Source: Watersipora subatra (lineage: Eukaryota; Bryozoa; Gymnolaemata; Cheilostomatida; Watersiporidae). Taken from it: DNA of 64,000 nucleotides. Under the pieces are notes generated by a model that saw only the letters and a list, made by a program, of their open reading frames with translations, had not been told where the DNA came from and searched no databases. The DNA lies in NCBI RefSeq assembly GCF_963576615.1, contig NC_088714.1, forward strand, positions 930,001-994,000, read 5' to 3'. The position numbers were made by a program, and so were the translations under genes. Position 1 is the stretch's first letter, and each line of letters starts with the position of its first letter. Positions 37,248 through 48,800 of the stretch are shown here, in pieces.

Positions 37248-40200
37248 GTGATTTGAATTGCTAGTTTATTTTATTAATTGATTTAATTTTTTGACGTAGC
37301 CTTTTAACACAAAACAATACGAGCCACGCCCCCAATATGTGATTCTTATACGTGTATATATATGAGCAATCATTGTGGTAATCTCTTACATATGTGGTAA
37401 TATTGTACAATATGTTCTCTACAAGATACCATAGTAAGTAAACTAACTAAAAGCAGTGTACAAAAAAATTATTCGTTTGTTTTGTGCATATTACATTTGA
37501 GTAATCACAAATTGTTTATTTTTAGTTCAACGAAATTTTGTTATTGAATGGGTATGTTTGAACTTTCAACATATATTTATGTTTAAAACTATTATAGTAC
37601 TAAAAATTGATTAATAATAGTGAAATTACACGTAGACACAGTTTTGTAAAGTATCATGGGAGAAATCTTCGGTAGCATTTGAGATAAGGACGGAAAATTG
37701 GTTGCTTATAAATCTATGAAAGACAATTTAATTGTGCTTGCTAAAAATAAAAAATACTGTTGTGTGCCAACGAAATAGTTATGGCAAAACTAGAGTACAA
37801 ACTAAAAATATAGTAACATAAATAGCAACAAAAATTAAACAAGTATCAGAAAACTAGGATAAAATTAAACCCCAGACTCCTGATGAAATTTTTTATAAAG
37901 TACATGGTTTTTATTGATCTACATGTATTATTTCAAACAACAGCTGTGAAGCATTTAGGAGTGAGTTAAGTTAGGATGTCATTGCAAAGCAGCTATACAA
38001 GAAACAGACGAACACGATGATATCAAATTTTAAAATATTACTTCACTAACATGCACTAAAATCCATATAATTACTACTTGTCATATTATGTTACTAGTAT
38101 ACTAAAATAGCTTGCCTATTTTCAAGTTTAAAAAATTTATGTGTATATGTTATAATTGTTAGGATAACCTCGGTGGAGACTGCATACTCTTTGCTGATTT
38201 CAACTTAACGGATAAAGCTGTTAATCTCAGTGTAATAAATGAATCAAAGACATGTGATTTTATAGTCTACACAAGCATCATTGAAGAATGCCTTGTTGTC
38301 CTCCTGTGTTTATACCATATGTACATGTTTCATAAGTCTAAGCGGGATACATTAGTGGGGTAAGTATTGTACATTTATGATAGTAGTTTAACATTTGATT
38401 AGCTTTTGCAAACCTTAAGAATTAGATGCAAGCTTTAAGAATGTTGTGTTAGCATTTTCTTAAGCATTGTCATTGTCTTGAGTTTGAACCTACGACTATT
38501 TGTTTTCAGGCAAGTTAGTTTTTTGATTAAAGAAAAACTTAGATTCTGCAAAAATTGTAAATGTATTGTTGCAATAAGTGGTCAACTGACAAATTCAACT
38601 CAAGTCTTTTTGCGTTGCTGTCTTGTCGAGTCAAAGCTGCTTGATAGAATTAATAATTCACCTGAATACATCATCAGTAAATGGCAGACACATAACACTT
38701 GTACTCATGACTTTTTATAGTGTCAGTCTTATATTAATTTTTTGGATTTGGTGCTATATATAGCTTTGTAATGCATATAAGAGGTTTTAAATTCAACTTT
38801 AAATTTTTGCTTTACAGGTGCTTGATGTGCTGAAAGATAACTATACTCAAATGGCAGAATCGATTTTCAATTTTAATACATGGAGATCAAATATTAAAAT
38901 TTTAGTAAAAACAATATTTTTAAGACAGTTACGCCCTAGACTTAACATTGCACATTCTTGTCTATCTTAGTATACCCATGATGCATCTGAAGGACTGCTC
39001 CTTTACTATCACAATCAGATAGAGTGTTTAGGGATCCTATCAACCTGACAGCCAACTGTAGGCTGCTGTCAGCTATTGGTTTCCACTTCCAAATATGTAA
39101 TGCATTTTAATTGAATAACTTTAGAGAAGCTCTGATAGTCAAGCCTGCACTTGTGTTTACATTCATTTGCGGAGTATTTGGGTTCATCTTGGCTGGTACA
39201 GCATCTGCAGGCTTCTTATATACAGCCCATTGGTTTCCAACGTAAGTAGTTTTATCAAATTAGTTGAATTTTAGGAATTTTGATATTTAATTAGGAATAA
39301 TTGGAATATTATTGGCTCTCTATAACTATCTGAGGTGGAACAGCAATATTTGCACTGTTGCGTGATTAACCCATTGAGAGTGAGATAGGCAAATATAGAA
39401 ATATTTTAGATTCTATTTGCTGTCTGATCCTGATGTTTGGAAAGACCGTGAAAGTTCCAATAATTTGACAATAAACACACAGATTACTCAGGTATGTAAT
39501 AAACTAAGTAAGATACTGCCTCTGGTTTAGAGTCCTCCCAACTTAGCAGCAGAATTAACAGAAGATTTCACAAGTTTACTATGTTGAGCGAGAATAAGTG
39601 TAATTTAACTGAGTCAATGTGGTTAGCTCAAAAAAACCTTTCAATTGTTTAGAAGTACTATTCGAGTTTTGTTCAGAACTCTGGAGGAAATCATATTTAT
39701 CTGTATGAATACATAAACAATTGTAATTTGTTATATGTCATAGCCAGCTTTGGCTATGTATCGAGCCCTTCGTCTTTGCTTTTAGTTAGTTTGATAAAAA
39801 TATTAGTTCCACTAAATGTAATGTGACTTGATGGAAGCGTAGCGCGACATCTGTTGAGAAGTTGTTGAACACAAAGCCTTAGTTTAAAAAGGTGAAGAGG
39901 ACACATGCGCTTTTGGAGGGTTTTGGGCCGCTATATTGGTGAATATTGGCGAGCAGCTATGATTAAGGTGCTGACTCATGATCAGTAGATCTGTGGTTAG
40001 ACAACTACCGTTAGTGGTGTTGGGACGAGCATTCAATTATAATAGCTTCGGCCTGACGGGCTGCCTGACATCAGTTCAAAGACTGTAGACTTTTGTAAGA
40101 AAGCCCCTAGTGGCTTTCTCACAGGGGTAGCAGACTAGTAAATTCATGGGTTTTTCCTTGGGAAAAAATTGGACTAATAATGTTAACGACAAACCAACTT

Positions 40201-40622
40201 CATTGCGCAAGACTGCGCATGATTTTCAGTGACTGCAACAGAAGTAGTTGTTGATTATTGTCTTCTTTTGTCATTTGAGAGCACAACTCCAAAATATATC
40301 AGTTATGACAGTACTTGCAACAAACATAAATTGTACTCAGTCATATTTACCAGTTGGTAGCAAACTAGAGTAAAAAAGCTGACGGTGGTTTGTTGCAATA
40401 GGTATTTGCATTAACATAGACTGAAGTGCTGCATTGTATCTACAGGTGTCGTTATGGATATGTTGCTGTCTATGGATAGTCATACTGGCCATGACAATAG
40501 TGCGGTACTTTCACCAGAAGAGACTGGTTACAGCTAAGCAACATGCTGCCATCTTGTTAGAGCATTCAAGAACAAATTCAGATGAAATTTTGTATGAGAC
40601 AAAAAGAAACTATAGAAGTTAA
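37140..40622 (+). CDS. TMEM179-family four-pass membrane protein, whole gene, five coding exons
   Basis: Gene-level entry. Coding exons 37140-37247, 38163-38359, 39125-39241, 39410-39491 and 40446-40622 total 681 nt (226 residues). All junction phases agree (0, 2, 2, 0). Four hydrophobic segments are at about residues 10-32, 69-91, 110-135 and 169-190. Two extracytoplasmic loops carry N-glycosylation sequons at N50, N57, N62 and N159. The pattern of Cys-Leu/Ile-Leu-Phe after TM1, Ala/Thr-Cys-Asp/Arg-Phe before TM2, the loop FYLLSDPDVW before TM4 and a charged helical C-tail matches my recollection of human TMEM179/TMEM179B (about 220-233 residues). The molecular function of the family is not known to me. 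The start is the first ATG of exon 1 and sits close to TM1, as in the family. Confidence 0.8.
38163..38359 (+). CDS. TMEM179-like gene, coding exon 2
   Basis: The acceptor (ataattgttag) is before 38163 and the donor GTAAGT at 38360. The exon encodes DNLGGDCILFADFNLT and TM2, with three sequons, and leaves in phase 2. Confidence 0.82.
39125..39241 (+). CDS. TMEM179-like gene, coding exon 3
   Basis: The acceptor ttag precedes 39125 and the donor GTAAGT is at 39242. The exon encodes TM3 (FTFICGVFGFILAG). One base completes the Gly codon begun in exon 2, and two bases (AC) are left for exon 4. Confidence 0.82.
39410..39491 (+). CDS. TMEM179-like gene, coding exon 4
   Basis: The acceptor (atattttag) precedes 39410 and the donor GTATGT is at 39492. 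The 82-base exon encodes the loop FYLLSDPDVWKDRESSNNLT before TM4 and restores phase 0. Without it, exons 3 and 5 would be out of frame. Confidence 0.78.
40446..40622 (+). CDS. TMEM179-like gene, last coding exon
   Basis: The acceptor tgtatctacag precedes 40446. The exon encodes TM4 (VSLWICCCLWIVILAM) and a basic, probably cytosolic tail ending RNYRS, with stop TAA at 40620-40622. A 17-bp minisatellite begins about 140 bases downstream. Confidence 0.85.
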   Translation: MSLWICCCLWIVILAMTIVRYFHQKRLVTAKQHAAILLEHSRTNSDEILYETKRNYRS

Positions 40623-40765
40623 TTTGTTTGAATTTATAGAATGCAATTACACCTACTTACAGGTGATTCCTTTCAATAGACAGTGCTATCTATCACTAGA
40701 TACGGGTATCTCTATGACTAGATGCAGGTGATATCTAGATATTCATTACTAGATACAGGTGAACC

Positions 40766-40937
40766 ATGCATACAGGTGACCCATGCATGCAGGTGACCCA
40801 TGCATACAGGTGACACTTGCATACAGGTGACCCATGCATACAGGTGACACATGCATAAAGGTGACACATGCATACAAGTGACACTTGCATACAGGCGACC
40901 CATGCATACAGGTGACACATGCATACAGGTGACACAT
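40766..40937. repeat. 17-bp minisatellite, about 10 copies
   Basis: The unit is ccatgcatacaggtgac, with acatgcat and acttgcat variants. Precursor-like copies (gatgcaggtga, gatacaggtga) occur at 40710-40765. It lies just after the TMEM179-like stop codon, so it may be in the 3' untranslated region. Confidence 0.92.
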
Positions 40938-40939
40938 GC

Positions 40940-42296
40940 TGTGTTGACAAACAAGTTTCTGGCAAGTGTAATACTTTTAATATAAAACATTTAGTTCAGC
41001 ACCCATTTCATTATTCACGTGCTGAACTTAGAGATATATGTGTGATTATGCGTGTTCCAGATTGCTATGTCTATACTTAAAGAACAACCCTATAGGTTCG
41101 ATATTATATTTTTCAAATTTTTAGGACCAAAATTTACATCTCTACAAATGACCAAATTTTTTATTTTTATTGAATTTTTCTACAATTTATTTAAACTGTC
41201 TTCTTTGTCCATCCTTTCAATAAGTTATATTTAATTATTAAGGAATATCTCTGTTGCTCTACATATTTGAATACTGCATAATCATAAGTGATATTAGTTG
41301 GGCTTATCACTTTTTGCCTTGTTGATTTGTTTCTGTTATACAGCATTTGCTGTTCCTTTCCTTGTTGAGTTATTTTGATTTTCAATAAATGATTTTGACT
41401 TTCCATACCAATAATTTGTATCAGCACTCTGATCTTATAGGACAGGGGTTCGAAACCAGGAAGGGAAATTTTGAATATACAAGGGGAGAACAGAGAAGTG
41501 TCTGATTTGATAAATTTTTGTCTTGTAGTGCTGTTGGGTTTCATCATTTAACATTTTCGTTTTATCTATAACACTAATTGCTAATAATGAGTCAGAACCC
41601 AGATATATGTGAACACATCCATCCAGATTTTGCTTAGATAGTAAGTTAACCTAAGTCATAAACCAATTTACTGCCATGCCGAAGGTCATGTATTGTTGTA
41701 TGCGTACTGTATAGAAATTAATAATGTTGTCATATGTTTAGATATGTACAATAAAATGTGATTATAATTTGTATTGGTTGTTTTTAATCATGTGAGTTAA
41801 AAGTGTGTGGAATCAAATTTATGAAAAGGCATAAGGGGAACTGAATGAAAAAGGTTGGGAACCCCTGCCTTAGGACTTGTGTTAAGTAAGAACTGTAGTC
41901 TTCCTTAGCCTGGCAGAATTTTTTCCAGCACATGTAGTATTTCAGTAGCATTGTGAGTGTAGTGTAGCAGTAGTATATCGATCATTTAGTTTATTGACTC
42001 TCGTGTCCTCCTTTTATCAATCAACATTCTGTTTAAATAATTTTTGTATGGCAACACATTACACGTCATTACTTTTGTGTGTACAGTACAGTCAGTACTA
42101 TTGATCTTTACAATCATACACTCATTTTGTGGGTTTGGGACAATATACAAAGAAGTAATCCATGACTAAAATAGTGATATAACCCTCTGCGTAATTGTTT
42201 TTAATCATTTACTAATTTGTCAAACAGGATTATGAAACTATAGTATTATAGTATTAATATAATATAACTATAATATTATATTACCTAAAATATAAA
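40940..42296. other. Intergenic stretch, no gene seen
   Basis: AT-rich unique sequence with no credible coding region. A (TA/TTA)-rich patch at 42240-42290 leads into the 16-bp array. Confidence 0.45.
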
Positions 42297-44448
42297 AATA
42301 AGGTATACTGAGTGTAGGGTATACGAAGAGTAAAGTATGCGGAGTGTAAAGTATACGGAGTGTAAGATATACGGATTGTAAGGTATACGGAGTGTATGGT
42401 ATACGGAGTGTAAGGTATATGGAGTGTAAAGTACACAGAGCTGTAAGGTATACGGAGTGTAGGGTATACGGAGTGTAAGGTATACGGAGTGTAAGGTATA
42501 CAGAGAGTAAGGTATACGGAGTGTAAGGCATACAGAGAGTAAGGTATATGGAGCATAAGGTATACGGAGTGTAAGGTATACAGAGTGTAAGGTGTACAGA
42601 ATGTGAGGTATACGAAGAGTAAGGTATATGGAGAGTAAGGTATACGAAGCTTAAGGTATATGGAGCGTAAGGTATATGTAGCGTAAGGTATACGGAGCGT
42701 AAGGTATATGTAGCGTAAGGTATACGGAGCGTAAGGCATACAGAGTGTAAAGTACACAGAGCTGTAAGGTATACAGAGAGTAAGGTATATGGAGTGTAAG
42801 GTATACGGAGTGTAAGGTATATGGAGTGTAAGGTATACAAAGTGTAAAGTATGCGGAGTGTAAGGTATACGGAGTGTATGGTATACGGAGTGTAAAGTAC
42901 ACAAAGCTGTAAGGTGTACAGAGTGCAAGGTATACAGAAAGTAAGGTATAGGAGTGTAAGGTATAGGAGTGTAAGGTATACGGAGTGTAAGATATATGGA
43001 GTGTAAAGTATACGGAGTGTAATGTATATGGAGTGTAAGGTATACAAAGTGTAAAGTATGCGGAATGTAAGGTATACGGAGTGTAAGGTATACGGAGTGT
43101 ATAGTACACAGAGCTGTAAGGTATACAGAGTGTAAGGTATATAGAGTGTAAGGTATACAGAGAGTAAGGTATACAGAGTGTAAGGTATATGGAGTGTAAG
43201 GTATACAAAGTGTAAAGTATACGAAGTGTAAGGTATATGGAGTGTAAGGTGTACAGAGTGTAAGGTATACAGAGTGTAGGGTATACGGAGAGTAAAGTAT
43301 GCGGAATGTAAAGTACACGGAGTGTAAGGTATACAGAGAGTTAGGTATACGGAGTGTAAGGTGTATGGAGTGTAAGGTATACAGAGAGTAAGGTATACAG
43401 AGAGTAAGGTATACAGAGAGTAAGGTATACAGAGAGTAAGGTATACAGAGTGTAAGGTACATGGAGTGTAAGGTGTACAGAGTGTACGGTACACGGAGTG
43501 TAGGGTATATGGAGTGTAAGGTGTACAGAGTGTAAGATATACAGAGTGTAAGGTATACGTAGTGTAAGGTATATGGAGTGTAAGGTATACAAAGTGTAAA
43601 GTATGCGGAGTGTAAGGTATACAGAGTGTAAGGTACACGAAGTGTAGGGTATACGGAGTGTAAGGTATACAAAGAGTAAAGTATGCGGAGTGTAAAGTAT
43701 ACGGAGTGTAAGGTATACAGAGAGTAAGGTATACGGAGTGTAAGGTGTATGGAGTGTAAGGTATACAGAGAGTAAGGTATACGGAGTGTAAAGTATGCGG
43801 AGTGTAAGGTATATGGAGTGTAAGGTATACAGAGAGTAAGGTATACAGAGTGTAAGGTATATGGAGTGTAAGGTATACAGAGTGTAAGGTGTACAGAGTG
43901 TAAGGTATACAGAGAGTAAGGTATATGGAGTGTAAGGTATACAAAGTGTAAAGTATGCGGAGTGTAAGGTATATGGAGTGTAAGGTGTACAGAGTGTAAG
44001 GTATACAGAGAGTAAGATATACGGAGTGTAAGGTATACAGAGAGTAAGGTATACGGAGTGTAAGGTATACGGAGAGTAAAGTATGCGGAGTGTAAAGTAT
44101 ACGGAGTGTAAGGTATACAGAGAGTAAGATATACGGAGTGTAAGGAATACAGAGAGTAAGGTATACGGAGTGTAAGGCATACAGAGTGTAAGGTACACGG
44201 AGTGTAGGGTATATGGAGTGTAAGGTGTACAGAGTGTAAGATATACAGAGTGTAAGGTACACGGAGTGTAAGGTATACGGAGTGCAGGGTACACGGAGTG
44301 TAAGGTATATGGAGTGTAAGGTGTACAGAGTGTAAGGTATACAGAGAGTAAGGTATATAGAGTGTAAGGTATACGAAGTGTAAGGTATATAGAGTGTAAG
44401 GTATACGGAGTGTAAAGCGTACAGAGTTAAAGGTATACAGAGCTGTAA
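42297..44448. repeat. 16-bp minisatellite, about 134 copies (2.15 kb)
   Basis: The unit is ggagtgtaaggtatac with many point variants (agagagtaag, gtatgcgg, gtgtacag). Length is almost always kept, so three units (48 bases) give a 16-residue repeat and long minus-strand frames (up to 745 codons of Tyr-Thr-Leu-His-Ser type). These are by-products. Copies are more diverged than in the 54-bp or 20-bp arrays. Confidence 0.97.
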
Positions 44449-44499
44449 TCTAAACAGCGCTATCATCTGGAGCCGAGACCAGGACAGTGTACTAAATGC

Positions 44500-44850
44500 A
44501 AGCAAAGAGACTGCACGCAGTCTTAATTAAAAAGCTACAGAGCGTAATGACTCTTACCTGGAAAGATAAGGTCAAGAACACCGAAATGCTCAGATGGGCT
44601 GGCCTCCCATCCATGGCAGACATTCTGATAGATTAGGTCTAAGATGGCTAGGATATGTGAGAGGAGTAGGTCATGAGTGATTGCCAAGGCAATTATTATA
44701 CTAACAACTTTATGAAGGAAAGAGGAATCAGGGCAGACCCAGACAGAAATACAAGGATTTAGCTGAGCTTAACATGAAGTTAAGAAATCTAGGTGCAAAC
44801 AGATGGTAAGAGAAGGTGGAAAACAGCTGCATGGAAGTCAGTGATAAAGC
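44500..44850 (+). pseudogene. RTE/CR1-type retrotransposon 3' remnant
   Basis: Fragments of the reverse transcriptase C-terminal region can be read through stops: KDKVKNTEMLRWAGLPSM, RLRWLGYVRG, then GRPRQKYKDLAELNMK. This GLPS...RWLGxV...GRPxxRYKD order is typical of a large invertebrate non-LTR family. It abuts the 16-bp array. Confidence 0.7.
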
Positions 44851-45751
44851 TTAAACCATAATACAGTCATTGTCAAAATGGCCAACTGCAAGAGAGAGTC
44901 GTTTAGTTAGCCAAACTATTTAGATTGTTTCACCTTGTAACCACACTGTTGACATTCAATTGATCTGGTATGTTTGCCAGAATATTAAAGGTTTTAATTC
45001 CAATAGTTACCAATGGTCAAAAATTGATCTATGTGGCATGTTCTGTGTTCGGGTCATTGATGAAAACACTTCACAAGTATGCATTGTTTACAACGCATTG
45101 TTCAGGAAATTCTGGTATGTGTTGACACAATATTTGTTTGATATTTTCACACATATATCGACACTCGCAATTGATTGACTGGTTATCTTGAACTTTGAAA
45201 TTTATGAGCTATGAACCATAAAATGATGCATAATCTTTTGATCTATTTGCAGCCATTTTTGATACTATGAATAAAATTAGTCACTAATATAGAAACTGCT
45301 GGAATTTTTCTCTTATAATACTGTTGTGTACAGCTGGTTAGGGCTGGCAGCAAAATACAAATCAAAATGTTTGGGCTGTGCTCTCTCATCCGAAGGGATT
45401 ATTCCGCGACAAATTAATACACCTTTTGATGGTTCGGATCAAGCATCCGGCTTATAAAACCGACCATATATTAAGGGAGGAGGGGAGGAGGGTGTAAAGC
45501 CAATCGCAAGCTGTAGCCTGAGTGGCTATAGAGATAAGTGCTGTTAGGCCGTATGACCTTGTAAGAAGTCTTTACGACTGGTGCAAAGCCGCTGAGTTTT
45601 TGCTCACCATATGAAAAACGAGCGCTATGTCAAGATCTAACAACTCCTACTGCATGCTTTCTACAAGATTTTCGATACATTATTATGCTATTGAAATACA
45701 CAAGTTTGTTTAAATAGCTATTGATTTGCAGAGTGCATTTTTACTCTGAAA
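44851..45751. other. Upstream flank of CINP, no gene seen
   Basis: There is no supported coding region. A tRNA-like A-box resemblance (tagcctgagtggctatag) at about 45523 could be SINE debris. The CINP promoter should lie in the last few hundred bases, but no clear element is seen. Confidence 0.4.
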
Positions 45752-45866
45752 ATGAGTGCAACTCCACGGCGCCCAAAAAGGTCACCTCGCTACAGCAAAC
45801 TCGCTGAAAACGACTTACGTTCATCACAACAAACGTGTGCTCCTACGGAATATTCTCCCATTTTTG
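45752..45866 (+). CDS. CINP: CINP coding exon 1
   Basis: The ATG is at 45752 in the context tgaaAATGAGT, and the donor GTTAGT follows 45866, phase 1. The exon encodes a 38-residue basic, Ser/Pro-rich N-terminus (MSATPRRPKRSPRYSKLAEN). Confidence 0.78.
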
Positions 45867-48800
45867 GTTAGTTGTGAAGCCTGAAAACCTCATTAATGCC
45901 ATTATAAAGGCGAGGTCAATTGTGTTATAGTCTACCTAAAGAATAAGTAACCAGTTACCTTCTATTAGTTCAGCCGCTTGATTGAGACTTTTCTAAGGAC
46001 AGCAATTACTTGTTTCCCTACTTAGACCACAGAGTAATTTTTGCCACTCATACGTTAAATCACTCTGCGACCTCGCATAAAAAGGAAATCTCAAGAACTT
46101 TAATACGAAACTGTTATCGTACTAGTTCACAACAATAAGCACAAATTTTTCTAAGAGCTTTGGTCTATTTAAATTAACAAAAATTTTAATAAAGGTATAA
46201 CCACACCCCTTATAAGTTCTATCAGAGTTGATTCTGACCAAAAAAAGGCCTGCTGAATTGAACTAAAGCCTGAGGTAGCCGTGTATAACCAATAACTGGC
46301 TCGGCTAAATTGTCCTGGAAGCTGGACTAGTAGAGCTGAAAAGAAGACTGGCCCGGCTGAATTGGACCGAAAGCTGGCCTGGTAGAGTTGGGCCAAAACT
46401 AGCCTGACTGAATTCCCCCTCTACTGGTCATGTCCGCTGCAGCACACAGCTAGCTCTCTGATACAGTATGCAGAGTAATACAGACATAGGAATGTATCCT
46501 ATCCCTCTTATTTGTCCAGATCCCTAGTCTATTTCAATCTTTTTACTAGTTGGCAATAGCTGCTACTTTACTACAAAACACTAGTTCAGTTAGGTTTAGT
46601 AACTTCAGTAACTTACTGCTACGTATTCCATCTGCAAATTATCATGGATAACAAAAAATTAAAATACAAAAACATAGTTGCCAGATCATGTTGTCTAAGT
46701 TCTTATTTGGCGGTCACTTGAAGACAAACTATGTGCAATTACACTCTATCTCTATGTTCGTCAACGCTAGGTCTAAAACCACTATTTGGGTTTCATTTCT
46801 GGCTCAAGCCAGCAAAATGAACAGCAGTATTTTCAGATATTAGCTGCAAACAACTGTGTAATTGACCTTTTTGCTTATATAACTCAGCTTATGAAAGTGT
46901 GTAATGATATTTACAGGCTAGGTAGACAAAATGCCTGACGTGCTTTAAATTTTCCTCTTGTTAGTGAGCAGCTAGGCTGCATAACTCGTACACATATACC
47001 ATCTCTATTGTGAAAACATTTAACTGTTGCATCTCCCTCCAACAGCGAGTCAAGTTTTTTACACACACCAATTGTTGAACTTGCATTGATGGGCTGGAGG
47101 TGCCAAACTTTGCAGATTCTTTGTTGCTGGCATCAGTTGAAGCATATATATTTTTTATTGCTATTTGGTTTAAACTGGGAAGATCTACTAACATATCTCT
47201 AACTAATCTTTGAATAGCAGCCATGTCCTTCGCTGCAGCAGTATCAAATCAATGCAGTGAATTCAAATAGATAGTACCCATTTCTCACAAAATTGTCTAC
47301 TCTAGAGTTGTTCCCTCTTTTTAGAAAAAAGGGGCTAGCTATTATAGACTGTTGAGCAAGAAAAAATCTTAGCCCTAGATTCTTTCACGTTATAAAGGTC
47401 AATATTTTTATTTGGAATATCTATGAATTGTGCCTTTGAAACCGTATCTATGTAAAAAGAATGATGAAACAACTGAATGCTCAAAATGCTCTTCTAGGTT
47501 CAACTCCAAAGTTGCGTTAGCAAGAAGTTTCCTAACCAGTTTAATGGAACATTAATTTTTTCTTGCGATGGTGCTGACGTGGTAGCCAAAGAAATATCGA
47601 GTTACAAATTCTCAATATTTGTAATTTATAGTTCTTTGGAATGAAAAGGTTGAATATCGAGAAACATAAAATGGTTTTTGTTTCACCTTTGATAATATAT
47701 AATCATAGGTTTTAGATATTAGGTGTGATGGAACACTGAAGGTGTAAGTAGAACTACTAAATTAACAGGTTTAAACATCATAATGATGGTTACACACCAT
47801 GATCTTCCAGGAGATAATCACCTGGAAGATCATGGTGACCTTCACGGGATACTTTAAAAGATTATTACAAGAACGTAACAGTAAACAAACTGTAAAAATA
47901 CATTTTTTATTGCAAGGGTACAGGTTTAGTTTAGCCCAGGAAGTGAAGAGTTAAATCTTTAGTTGCCACAATAGCCGTAATGCTTTATATAAAACTCCCC
48001 ATTGCTACTCATCACTGCTATTTCATGATTAATAGCAGCCAGCCGTCATCTGTATGGTCAGCGAGATCTAGCTTTGGCTGTCATGAAATATAAAGTGACA
48101 AAAAAGATTTAATGTTGCCCGAGTTTCTCATCTTAGGTTATTCATATCAAATCGGTTTTCTGAATAATTCTGATCTTCACGGAGTACCTATGCTAGGCTA
48201 TAACTTATAGCTTATACACACTTGATTTGTTTAGCATCAAATACAGCGTTGATAATCATGCTTTCCAAAAGGATAATTCAATTATATAAAAACAGAGTTC
48301 TATGAAAATATGTTATATTTTACTGGCTCAGACCAAATTTTACATGTTTTTTGTTATATAAACACCATGCATATTCAACAGCTCTAACACAGAATTTTTA
48401 CGGTACATTGGCATTGCGAGTGCTATGAGACTAAATTAACAACCATGAAATAGAACTTAAAAACTTTAGAGAATACACATTATTAATTAATGTGCATTAA
48501 TTACCAAAAACAAAACAACCTATAGTTGACTTTAATAAAAAGTGAGTCCAATAAAAGTAACTTGATAATGTAAATAACGAACCATTCTAATCATTAACAA
48601 ATTAGTTCAAGTTTTTTGTTCTTGATGCTTATTAGCAGCATAGGCGACTGGCCATTCACACTACAGATATTCTTGCTAATGGTCTGCGATTAGATGGATT
48701 TGATTGGCGGTTTACACTAGCCAATAGATGCATCATAAGTAGCGTGAAAGCTTCTTGCAACTTGAAGACTGAGAAGCGAACAGGTTAAGATGGAGTGTAA

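Noticed and set aside
38478-38720. 80-codon frame in the TMEM179-like gene as an extra exon
   Set aside because: Exons 2 and 3 already join in phase without it, and it shows no transmembrane or family pattern and no good splice sites in phase.
42268-44505. 745-codon minus-strand frame of Tyr-Thr-Leu-His-Ser type, resembling a membrane protein
   Set aside because: It is a product of the 16-bp array. Several shifted frames give similar repeats and point changes ignore codon position.
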